A DNA stretch of 64,000 bases from Amyelois transitella (Eukaryota > Arthropoda > Insecta > Lepidoptera > Pyralidae): contig NC_083509.1 of NCBI RefSeq assembly GCF_032362555.1, positions 6,843,001-6,907,000 on the forward strand. The letters are read 5' to 3'. The notes under the pieces are model-generated. The model did no database searches and was not told where the DNA came from. It was given only the letters and a program-made list of their open reading frames with translations. Made by a program: the position numbers and the translations under genes. Positions 35,350 to 45,100 of this stretch are shown here, piece after piece (the first letter of the stretch is position 1; each line of letters begins with the position of its first letter).

Positions 35350-38300
35350 TTATTTACTAATCTTTACACTATAAACTTGTTCACCGGCTATCCAGGTGGA
35401 CAGTACTTTCAAAGTATTGGGCTCCATGATAATGAAGTCTGCGTCATAACCGAAGTCTATTTTTCCTTTCTTATTGTCTATGCCAAGGGCTCGAGCGGGG
35501 TGAAGAGACGCCGCCTCTAATGCGTACTCTGTTGAGCATTCTGCAAGTATAAAATTTGGTTTTCATTGGCTTAGGGTAAATCATTTTTCTTTGGCATAGG
35601 ATCGTTATTTGGTAGGTTATTTCCCGTTTGGGACTAGTGGGATGTTCCATTATGTCAACACACGATTTTGCCGCAATACTTCCATGGTGCAAGTGCACTT
35701 ACATTTTCGTTCTCAAAGACCTATTTTCGTTATTAAAGTTTGGCCACTTAACTCCATGGGGAGACGAGAGTCAACAGGAAGGTTGCTAGCGCATCGCCTA
35801 AAAGTATGCAAAATTTCTTGCCGAATGTCTTTTGACTTTTACAAGCTGGGCGGGAAGGGCTATCAGAAACTATGTTCCTATCTTCGTTAACAAAATGGAA
35901 GCGATCTGGTAGGTTTAAAAATGAATGAATCGGAGCTGCACTATTTCACATAGTACATATGTCAGTTCCGGTGATACTCGCCATCATAGCCTGAGGCCTG
36001 ATCCGATGGTTTAATGGTTTTCACATAGTTCAAAACCGTTATAACACATTTGATAAGGATTTGTACCTATACATTTCTTGAAGGTCTGCACACATTGGTC
36101 TAGCGCCGCCGTACTTCCGCATAGCACATCAGTTCCGGTGATAAACGCCCGTCCGTCTTTCACCGTTACAGCCTGAGGACCTATACGGTAATTGCCATCC
36201 GGTAGGTCCAATGCTGCTACTGCATCGCTCACCAGGACCAATCCTGAAATTTTATGGAAATGGGATAAACTATTTAAAACAAAGTTTATTATCCTAGAAA
36301 TAAAAATTTTACTCATAATACTTCCTTAACTTCTTCTGTGCCTAATTTTATTAACATTATTATTCCTGTTATAATAATAAAATTGATGGATGAAATGATT
36401 GTGCACAGTATCTGCCCGATATTCAGATTTACATACATACATATGGTCACGTCTACATAACATGCAAAGAAGCCTGTTAAATAACAACAAATTTATTAAT
36501 ACCTTCAGGGTTGGCTCTACATGCTATTCGAAGTGCCGCTGGATGTGTGTGAGTGCCGTCTGATATAAGCCCGTAATAAACTTGCTTCTCTGTGTTAGAC
36601 GCCAACAAGCCCACTAATCCTGGATCACGGTGGTGAAACTGAAAAAAAAATAACATATTTCTATACCTTCCTTCATCTTGGCTTTGCGCTAGTTCCCTTT
36701 TGGAAAATTACTAGGGTCCTTATAATATTGGAGTATATGTATGTCTCCTAGATGAGGTTTCTTCAAAATAAATATTATACATCAATCAATAGAATATATG
36801 TATTACCACTATTAATAATAAAAAAAACAATGAATGTGATACATACATACAGTCACGTTTATATCCCTTGTAGGGTAGACAGAACCAAAGGCCACATTCA
36901 GCTGTATGACTTTATGATGGTATTGAGATTAAAATAATGACAGGTTGCTAGCCCATTGCTTACAAGAGGAACCCTAAGTTTATAAGCCTATCCCTAAATT
37001 GCCTTTTACAATGTCCATGGGAAAAAATGGAGTGATCCTGTTCTACATAAAGTGCCGGGAACCACATGCATTTACAATAGAGATAGAATACATTCCTAGT
37101 TAATACTTACCGGGAGCATAGCATTAAACAAATGTGTGATCATATTAGCACCATGTCTGATCGCCTCTTCACCTTGTGCTAGTCCAGCAGTGGAGTGACC
37201 AAGGGCCACCTTTATTCCATGTTTAGTTAAGTCCTTTATAGCTTCGATTGCACCAGGTAATTCTGGGGCGAGGGTCACAATAACAACATTGTCTAATGAT
37301 CCGTAAACTTGACACATAGTTTCTATACCCTGCAAGTAAATGAAGAAACATGATGTGGCTATGGACTTTAGGGGCTGTCATTTTTCATAAACAAAAGATT
37401 GTGAAATTATTGTATTAATATTTATTGATACTGTCTATTTTTGAAATCTTGATAACATTTGCATTGCTGTTGCATTATTGCATGTGGCAACTATTGTTTT
37501 CCTGCGCACTCAATATTGCTGAATTCATTCTCAAGTGTTTGGCAAGATTAATAAAAGATATAATTAATAAACTTGAGTGTATGGGTATAAGAGGGGTTGT
37601 ACTGAACTTGTTTCGAAGTTATCTCAATAACCGATCCCAGTATGTCATTATAAACGGAACCACAAGCAGGGAAGAGTCTGTAAATTATGGGGTTCCCCAA
37701 GGTAGTGTGCTAGGACCTACCTTATTTCTCATATATGTGAACGATCTCTGCGAAATGTCCTTGCCTAACTGTAAAATTATAACCTATGCTGATGACACTG
37801 CGTTACTCGTTAATGGCCGTGAATGGAACGATGTAAAAGAGCATGCCGAAACCGCCCTACAAGTTATTTCCTCCTGGTTAAAGTCTAATTATCTAGCACT
37901 CAATCTATCCAAAACCAAGTTTATTCCCTTTGCACCCCATGTTCCCTCTCAATCAGCGCTATCCTTCTCAATAATCCTACATACATGCTCTGAGCATCCC
38001 AATTTTTTGTCAGATTGTAATTGTACTCCAATTGAGCGTGTCTCCTCTATTAAATATCTAGGTGTAATTATAGATAGTGACATTAACTGGAAACTGCACA
38101 TTGATTCTGTCACTTCTCGAATCAGAAAGCTCATGTTTGTCTTTAAAAGACTCAGGTCAATCTCTGATTTCCATACAATGAAAATTGTCTATTATGCCCT
38201 TGCTCAGTCTATTCTGTCGTATGGAATTATAGCCTGGGGCAGTTCTGCGAAAACCCACATGTTCAGGCTGGAGAGAGCTCAGAGAGCTCTTCTGAAAGTA

Positions 38301-40172
38301 ATTACGAATAATCCAGTTCGCTTCCCTACAAATGAATTGTATTCATTATGCAGAGTACTTACAGTTCGACAGCTTTACGTTCTACAGACTGTTCTATATA
38401 AACATTCACAACTAGCCTATGACCCCACAATCTGTCATAATAAGCGTAGATCAGACAAAGTCTGCCGAATCGAAATACGACGTACTACCTTAGCTGCTCA
38501 ACATTTTTACTACATTAGCTCTACTTTGTATAATAGAATAAATAAACTACTTAATATATATCCGCTTACATCTTACAAATGCAGGGTTACATGCACTGAA
38601 TGGCTCATGCAACTATCTTACGATGATACGGAAAGTCTTATAAAAGTCGGCGAATAACAAAAATTTCTTTTACGTTAAATATTCTCATGATTGAATATCC
38701 TCTAGACGTTTCAAATCGCAATACAGCCTTACATACTTCCTCTCTATACCTACACCAACACAAACACGTTTTCCACACAACACACTAACAAAACACATTT
38801 GCACCCAATACATATATTAAACATCAAATCTTTTTTTTTTTTTTCCTTCTCTTTTGTTGTAATAAATGGATTAGGTGCTAAGATTAAGATTAAGGAAACA
38901 CATTATATAAATGTTTTCTGGAGGTGGGCGTTGAGATCTGCGACACAGTTTCATAATTTTTCATACTTAAAACCATCCTTATTGCTTAAGGGTGTGGCCA
39001 GCCAACAGTCCCAAAACTGGAAGGTAGCCTTCTAGACTTGCTGGCTCAATGATAGAATTTGAGATTTAGAAGAGCTACTTTAGAACACTTGAAAAAAATA
39101 AATTTAAAAATCTGTAATTACGAACAAACAAGTCTGATAAAACATAAGTGGACACAAACATGACCCATTTGTTCATACATATGTCTACAATAATGGCTGT
39201 ATTGATAACAAGTTCAATAACCTCAATAAGGGCTTGCAAGTGGGTCAGTGATAAACAAATGTTGAAACAATATAAAAAGTTAATTAACTATAAATTAAAG
39301 CTGGAATGGGATTGCAGGATGATTATTTTTGCCTGCTATACTTACATTGCCTGTAACAATTCAATTATTTAATATGTCATATTAATTTTTATATAATAAT
39401 ACATTTAAGTAGGGTTAAGAAAATAATAACAAGAAACTCATAGTATTATATATGTATAGATATACTTTTTATTCATATAGAATACTTGGTATATTATAGC
39501 TAAAAAACGAAAAACCCAACTAGTAAAAACATTATAGATGAATATTTGGGAAGTTGATGCCTGAAATTCTCTTCACTTTTGTAGAGTATGTTAAAAAAAA
39601 TTATTTATGAAAATTACCTTCTCAGGGGTTTTAATGTATTCATCCAAATGTGCACCTTTTTTTGCCAAACTTATAAATGGGCCTTCCAGATGCACTCCAA
39701 GTACTGAGGCACCATGCTTGCCTCCCTGTGATTTTTTAATTTGTGGCAAAATTTGATGATACTTTTTTGGATGTGAAGTTACCAAGGTAGGGCAAAATGA
39801 CGTTACGCCATGTTCCAGTAACTTTTTAGCCACTTTGTCTATTCCATTTTGGACATTATCGGAATCATATGAAAAATCAACACCACAACCACCTGGAAAA
39901 CCATGTTTGTACGTTAGAAAATGTATTGGGAACTTTAAAGAGTTCGGAGAACTGATACTAAACTTACCATTGATTTGGATGTCAATGAACCCGGGTGCAA
40001 TAAGCAAGTTGTCGCAATTTACTGTTATGTCTGCTTCAAGTTGTTCCACATAAAATATTTGTTCAGGATTTTCAATTATACCATCTCTTATCCACAAATC
40101 CTCTTTAATTATTTTACCACTTCTAAGAATATAACAATTGTGGAATCTAGTTATACTTGATTTAGATTTCAT
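35350..40172 (-). CDS. AMDHD2: N-acetylglucosamine-6-phosphate deacetylase (AMDHD2 type), 6 exons, 400 aa
   Basis: Removes acetate from GlcNAc-6-phosphate to give glucosamine-6-phosphate, in amino-sugar salvage that feeds glycolysis or chitin/UDP-GlcNAc synthesis; cytosolic amidohydrolase. Exons in order: 39968-40172, 39618-39892, 37111-37329, 36503-36638, 36067-36243, 35350-35540 (1203 nt, phases consistent). Motifs include [44 protein letters not shown] with the metal-binding Glu, VALGHS and [10 protein letters not shown] with metal His residues, [27 protein letters not shown] with the catalytic Asp, and [14 protein letters not shown]. The start at 40170-40172 ([17 protein letters not shown]) matches the family; an upstream in-frame Met at 40287-40289 would add an unlikely hydrophobic leader. 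Length is close to the human 409. AATAAA lies about 35 nt past the stop (35310-35315). Intron 2 holds an antisense retroelement and intron 3 a SINE-like copy. Confidence 0.96.
35945..36012 (-). pseudogene. Decayed partial copy of AMDHD2 exon 5
   Basis: Within intron 5, next to exon 5, this segment repeats its CATAG-ACAT, GTCAGTTCCGGTGATA and AGCCTGAGG blocks with a deletion between them. It has no usable frame. The parent stretch is about 36113-36185. Confidence 0.7.
36838..37072 (-). repeat. SINE-like interspersed repeat, copy 4
   Basis: Same family as at 18253, in AMDHD2 intron 3, with the CATACATACAGTCACG tail and GTGCCGGGAACCACATG end preserved. The middle is partly deleted. It lies antisense to its consensus but parallel to the host gene. 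Confidence 0.7.
37537..38657 (+). mobile_element. 5'-truncated non-LTR reverse transcriptase, antisense in AMDHD2 intron 2
   Basis: The open frame covers the second half of a LINE reverse transcriptase. It starts in the palm region ([11 protein letters not shown]), then [19 protein letters not shown], the catalytic YADDTALL box, and thumb motifs [15 protein letters not shown] and [15 protein letters not shown], ending in the usual C-terminal tail. The endonuclease, ORF1 and the N-terminal fingers are missing. The surviving frame is intact for about 370 codons, so insertion is fairly recent. The architecture suits the Jockey/CR1 group, but the clade was not determined. The homologous part begins well inside the longest ORF; its first 40 or so codons look like intron sequence. 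Confidence 0.85.
38990..39075 (-). repeat. Degenerate SINE-like fragment
   Basis: AGCCAACAGTCCCAAAACTGG followed by GGCTCAATGATAGAATTTGAG matches the core of the repeat at 18253. It sits just beyond the reverse transcriptase relic. Confidence 0.45.
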
Positions 40173-40429
40173 GCTTTCAAAAAGTTTTAAAAATAATAAT
40201 AAATAAAAGAAATAATCACAACACAACACACTACTACTCAATTCGACTCGACGCGGGAACATAAAAAATGAAACTTTGATTGGTAGCACTTTATGACAGT
40301 GACAGTATTATCGTGCGATAATGACGCAATACGAATCGATTGCGGTAATTTACTAATCGGATGTGGAATCGATTTTCAACCGACTTTAATAAAGGAGGTC
40401 TCAATTCGACTCCATGTAGTGTTAAGGGT

Positions 40430-40580
40430 TCTGTTGTCGTCAAATTGGCATAAACGGAGCCCTTAACATTTCATCCTGTCCGTCTGTTCGAACTTATAAA
40501 CATCCATGAAACATAGCTATTTTACTTGGGGACTTTGCGCAGATACCTACTTTATGGTTGAAATAAAATTGGGTCATAAT
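40430..40580 (-). repeat. Fragment of widespread retroelement 3' region
   Basis: GGTTCTGTTGTCGTCAAATTGG with ACGGAGCCCTTAA and CCGTCTGTTCG, read on the minus strand, gives the TAAGGGCTCCGT and CGGAACCC-type text common in lepidopteran repeats. It lies just upstream of the AMDHD2 start, between it and the DNA transposon. Confidence 0.4.
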
Positions 40581-40967
40581 TAGTTAACACCACAGAACAT
40601 AGAGAGTTAACACCAACGATATATTAAATAACACGTCAGCGAAAGTCACTTTTTTCGAATTTGCTAAATTCATGTAGGGGTGGTGGCTGCAGAACAGGAC
40701 TGAATTTATTTGTAACACAAAAAAAAAATACAAAAAATGTCTCTTTTACTGTCTTTCTATTGTCTATCAATGAACTTAAGAATAGGCCTGTAGACAGTAA
40801 TTAAGAACCAAGGATTAACTGTTATTAGGTGATACATTATGTAATGTAAGTTCATAAAATTAACTCTGTTTCTAATATTTCCATAGGATTAATATTATTT
40901 TCAATAAAATAATTCTTCAATAATCAGCAATCAGCCATGTTGATTGAAACACCAATCAGAGCGCATT

Positions 40968-40982
40968 ACGTCACGCCTCAGT
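40968..40982. repeat. Left subterminal inverted repeat of ISL2EU copy
   Basis: ACGTCACGCCTCAGT, matched in reverse at 44910-44924. It lies about 145 bp before the YqaJ start codon and, on the other side, about 70 bp before the transposase start codon. It is a candidate transposase or host factor binding site in both promoters. Confidence 0.7.
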
Positions 40983-41126
40983 CAACAACCGCCAAAGTTC
41001 GCGAAGTTCTATACGTTCTCTTGCTGTTTTCGTACATTTTATTAGAATCTGTTGTTTTTGTTCATTTAAATTAATTAATCGTAGTTATTTTGTGATTTAA
41101 AATAGTAGCTGCAGTAATAATACACC

Positions 41127-42709
41127 ATGGAACCAGGTTTCATCAAAGCAAATAGCTCCAATTTGCCCAGAGTTGATTTGTTAATGTTGGGAGATTTTCT
41201 CGCTTCAAATAAAGTCTTTTGTTCCTCTGAATTCCGAAATGTGAAAGCTTCCTTGTAAGTACATTATTTTTATCTTTAATTCTAGGTATAATTTAGTTTA
41301 ACTTACGCAAGTCTCATTATCTAACATTGTCAGATTGTCATATGTTAATTTTGAGGTTAGCTTCTTATATACATATTACAAATAACGTTCTCTTACTGTT
41401 TTTACAACTTAGAAATATGTGTCGCCTTAATCTGCAAGCATTTACTGTATTAAATATGAAACTATATCACATCTACGCAAATAAATTGAACGTATTTATT
41501 CTTTGTTTACTTATTATTATACTAATATTTTTTATTTATTTCAGGTCTTCACGGCCATCATATGGGGATGATGCAATCAGTTATGTTCAAGTATAGAATG
41601 ACAGAAATATTTGCACTGTGAAATGTAAAATTTGCCCAGAACACAAAGTTCATGCTAAGCTGTATTCAGTTACATTGATTGTTGATAAGGATGAAGAAAA
41701 AGTTATATCAGTGCAATGCCATGATTGTGTAGCTGCTCAAGGAGGCTGCAAACATGCCATTGCTTTACTTATGTGGGTTCATCGTAGGAGTGAGGAGCCA
41801 TCATGTACAGAAGTGCAGTGTTATTGGAAAAAATCCAAACTATCCAGAGTAGGCACAGCTATCAAGTATATTACAGTAAAGAACTTGGCTAATAGTAATG
41901 GTAGTTCCATCATACCATCAAATTCCACAGTTTTACAAATTTTTTTAGAAGAAAGCCAAAAGAAAAATCTTGAAAGATGTGAGCTGTTGAAGTTTCAAGC
42001 AGGTTATACTTGTGATGAGCTACTTAGTGTTTCCATGCATCACCTTGTACTACAGTTTAAGGAAAAATGTTGCAACACATTTTTACAACAAATTAATATA
42101 AATAACAATATCCTAATTGAAATTGAAAAGAAGACCAGAGATCAGCATGCAAATAGCCTTTGGTATGAATTAAGATATGGCCGGATTACAGCCTCTAGGG
42201 CTTATGATGTCAGCCATTGCCAGACAAGTGACGGAGCCCTAATTTCTCTTATTATGGGGGGAAAAATCCCAGACACGGCTGCCATGAAGCGAGGGAGAGA
42301 CTTGGAAAATAAAGTGCGAGATTCAGTGAGCAGAAAACTTAAGAAAATAATAAACAGTTGTGGACTCTTCATATCCCAAACCTATCCAATGTTAGCTGGT
42401 TCGCCAGATGGTGTATGTGAAGACTGTATTGTTGAAATTAAGTGTCCCATGACCGAACAAACCTTTGTCAAGTATATAAAAAACGGACAACCAACAAAAA
42501 AATGCTACATGCAGATACAAGTGCAAATGTATTTGACAGGACTTAAAAAGTGTTATTTTTGTGTAGCGGATCCTAACTTTTCAACAAATTCTAATGTTGA
42601 AATTGTATGTGTTACATTCAACGAAGACTTTATATTAGAAAATATTAAAAGTTTAGTTACATTTTGGGAAACCTATGTGTATCCTTTATTGTACAGAAGT
42701 ATTGAATAA
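41127..42709 (+). pseudogene. SWIM zinc-finger / YqaJ-type nuclease of the ISL2EU copy, with premature stop
   Basis: Exon 1 is 41127-41254 and exon 2 is 41545-42709, joined in frame (CCTT/gtaagt, ttcag/G). The product would be 430 codons but codon 60 is TAG (41594-41596), after SYVQV and before NDRNICTVKCK; the frame then stays open to 42709. The SWIM motif is CHDC-x7-CKH (residues near 95-110). The YqaJ-like exonuclease core follows: LWYELRYGRITASRA, MKRGRDLENKV, the metal-site GSPDG, VEIKCP with the Glu-x-Lys pair, and MQIQVQMYLTG. The family is related to phage lambda-type exonucleases; its role in transposition is unknown. Translation could restart at the Met at 41618, giving a 363-residue protein that keeps both domains. 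Confidence 0.85.
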
Positions 42710-42755
42710 TAAATAAAATTACTGAAATTTCTTGTTATTATTTATTTATTCTCAA

Positions 42756-44841
42756 TTATTTTATGAGCGAATCTTGTAAGTTAATTAAACCGCAAGCTAT
42801 AGTTATTACATCATCAAGTACTTTCACTAAGCCTAAATTAAGACAAGCATGAGGTTTTAACATACTGTACTCCCGTAAACGTCTGATGACCCGCTCAATA
42901 TGAATCCGAAGGCTTGCAATTTGCTTAGTTTCCTTAGCTTCAGCCTTAGAAAATTTAGTACCAGACTGAACACTTGGTGGTCTAACTAATACCATCCCCC
43001 TCTGGCGTAAGTAGACTTCCACATGTTTGAACCCCCGGTCAGCCATGACACACATACCCTGTTGTAAACACTTTACAAAGTCACAGGTTTCAACCAGGCA
43101 TGTATCTGTTATACGTCCTCCATAACCAGGGGAAATAAAATTGACCAGGCCATTGGGAGTACAAGAAACAAGATATTTTATAGTGTTAGCCTTTTTATAA
43201 TCAGACCATGTCAAAGCTTGATTCACTGCCTTCGATGGCTTTTGTATCTCAATCTCTAAACAGTCTATTATACAGCTTACTTTATGAAATCGGTGCCTGA
43301 AGGCCATAGGTAAATTCTTTTTAATTAATTCAATATCTAATGTAACAATGAATGGGCGAATCACACTAGCTAATATCGGTATATTTTTAGAGAATATTCT
43401 GCTAGCATAAGTAGCATCCATGGCAAACTCATCAGCAAGTTCACGGAATGAATTATTCAATCTAATTTTTTTTAGACACAGTAAAATATGATTAATTGGG
43501 ATACTTGTTTGTTTTTCAATAATATTTAGTAAGTGGTAACAATTTTTCGGAATTCCAATGTAAAAACGTGGATTGTTCATGATTTTCTTCAATGTAGATT
43601 CCAAAATTTTTATAGTTTCCTGTTTTTTGTCTTCTTCTAAAAGTTCACTGCAATCAGAAGCCGATTCCATTTCAAAAGATTTTGTTGATGGCGATGAACC
43701 TGGATGAGTTCTTCTTTTTTAAATATTCTTCTCATTACATTTACATTGTGGCTAGATGGATTATTTTTAGCAAAGTGTTTGATTTTAAATGGAGATGTAG
43801 CAGCAGAAATCAGGTGTGGCTTCAGCGGAGATGTCATCTTTGTAACTGATTGGCATTGTGTTTGCAAAGCTTTACTTCTGAATGGTCTTGTTAAGTGCAC
43901 TTGAATAGATTTATTTATCATTTTTGGTTTTTCTGTGATTTGTTCCAGCTCTTCCAAATTATGTTGACCTGTAAACAATTAATGAAATGATTTAATAATG
44001 CTATAAAAGATTGTAATAAATTTTATGTAATTTTGAATTAATTTAAAACCATTTCCTTAGCATGATAGCCAAGTTGTGGCACATGTTTTAATGTAATAAA
44101 CCTTACTTATTGTTATGTTATAGTATTTTATTGAAGCAATAAACTTAATAAATATCATGAAAATAAAAGTTAAGAATCATCCAAATAAATTAGGTATAAA
44201 GGTAATATGTATGTTATTGTTATCCTAGTCATAATAACATAAAGTAGGTACCTATTAAATAAGACAAACTACATAACCAGATGATGGGTAGGTACATACC
44301 TGAACTTCCAGTTTCAATTTCATCAACATGTTCTGCAACATTATTGCTTTTTTGTTTTTTGAGTATATAGGGTCGTTCTTCTGTATTCGATCGCTTCCTA
44401 CTAGGTTGACATTCGAATTTACTGGGCATACAACCAGGTTTCATCCTAACTTGCGAAACATAACCCATTATTCTATATTGCATATAATTTTCCATGTCAT
44501 TTGGCATCTGGAAGGAAAATAAATTGCCTTTTAAAATTGACAACAAGAGCGTCTTGTACGATTGAAATAAACAATTTCCTTCTCTTATTTGATACATTAG
44601 GATATAGGTAACTATTTATGCATGTATCTAATGATTAATTTATACTTACGTCAAAGTGGTCCTCACAGAAATAAATTGAAGATTTGGTGACTACTTTGGT
44701 TGGGTCTCGACGTGCAAGCCGGAGCCACATATATCTCAGTTTTTTCTTGTTTGGTACATACACAAACAATTTATCCGGTGTGGATTTTGATGTGTTTTTG
44801 CACAAAGGAACTGCACACCACTTATAAACTTTATCATTCAT
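42756..44841 (-). pseudogene. THAP-DDE transposase of the ISL2EU copy, with -1 frameshift
   Basis: Exon 1 (44650-44841) encodes a THAP domain: CAVPLC, Trp in MWLRLAR, and CEDHF. Exon 2 (44300-44507) and exon 3 (43968 downwards) join in phase (GAC/gtaagt; TTCAG/gtatgt to cag/GTCAAC). Exon 3 reads basic linker sequence as far as an A6 run at 43715-43720. Beyond it the transposase frame is one base back and stays open for more than 300 codons to 42756. That part has a helix-turn-helix (LNNSFRELADEFAMDATYAS) and DDE_Tnp_4 catalytic residues: Asp in CIIDCLEIEI, Asp in VMADRGFKH and Glu in IHIERVIRRLR. The full product would be about 537 aa. Either one A was lost from the run or a -1 ribosomal shift is used; the run is not an ideal slippery heptamer, so loss is favoured. 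Confidence 0.85.
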
Positions 44842-45100
44842 ATTTGAATCACAAAACAGATATTTTTTCTCAGATCACTATAGTTCGTACGCTCAGCTGT
44901 TGCTTGCTAACTGAGGCGTGACGTCATAAGCATCGGCCATGACACTTGGAGCGTTTTGGCGCTCACTCGGAGTACGGCACAAAAAAAGACGAAAATATTA
45001 TTTATAACGGAATTCTGTACTGAAATATTATATTTTTCGCTATTATTACATATATATCTAGCGAATAAAAGTCAATTTCAAAATTTGTCTACACGCCTAT

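Larger units (their letters stand above)
40782..45100. mobile_element. ISL2EU-type DNA transposon with YqaJ nuclease and THAP-DDE transposase
   Basis: About 4.3 kb, bounded by inverted termini ATAGGCCTGTAGACA (40782-40796) and TGTCTACACGCCTAT (45086-45100), which differ at one position. About 180 bp inside each end there is a second inverted repeat, ACGTCACGCCTCAGT at 40968-40982 and its complement at 44910-44924. The two genes converge with 46 bp between stop codons. The pairing of a THAP/DDE transposase with a YqaJ-type nuclease is the known signature of the ISL2EU (IS4EU) group. Target-site duplications could not be fixed by eye. Both genes carry a single obvious lesion, so this copy is probably recently dead. 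Confidence 0.85.

Noticed and set aside
37425-37536. N-terminal 37 codons of the long reverse transcriptase ORF as part of the protein
   Set aside because: This stretch is hydrophobic and unlike any reverse transcriptase; it is probably intron sequence read through in the same frame.
40173-40289. Upstream start for AMDHD2 at 40289
   Set aside because: It would add 39 mostly hydrophobic residues not found in the family; the Met at 40172 matches known N-termini.
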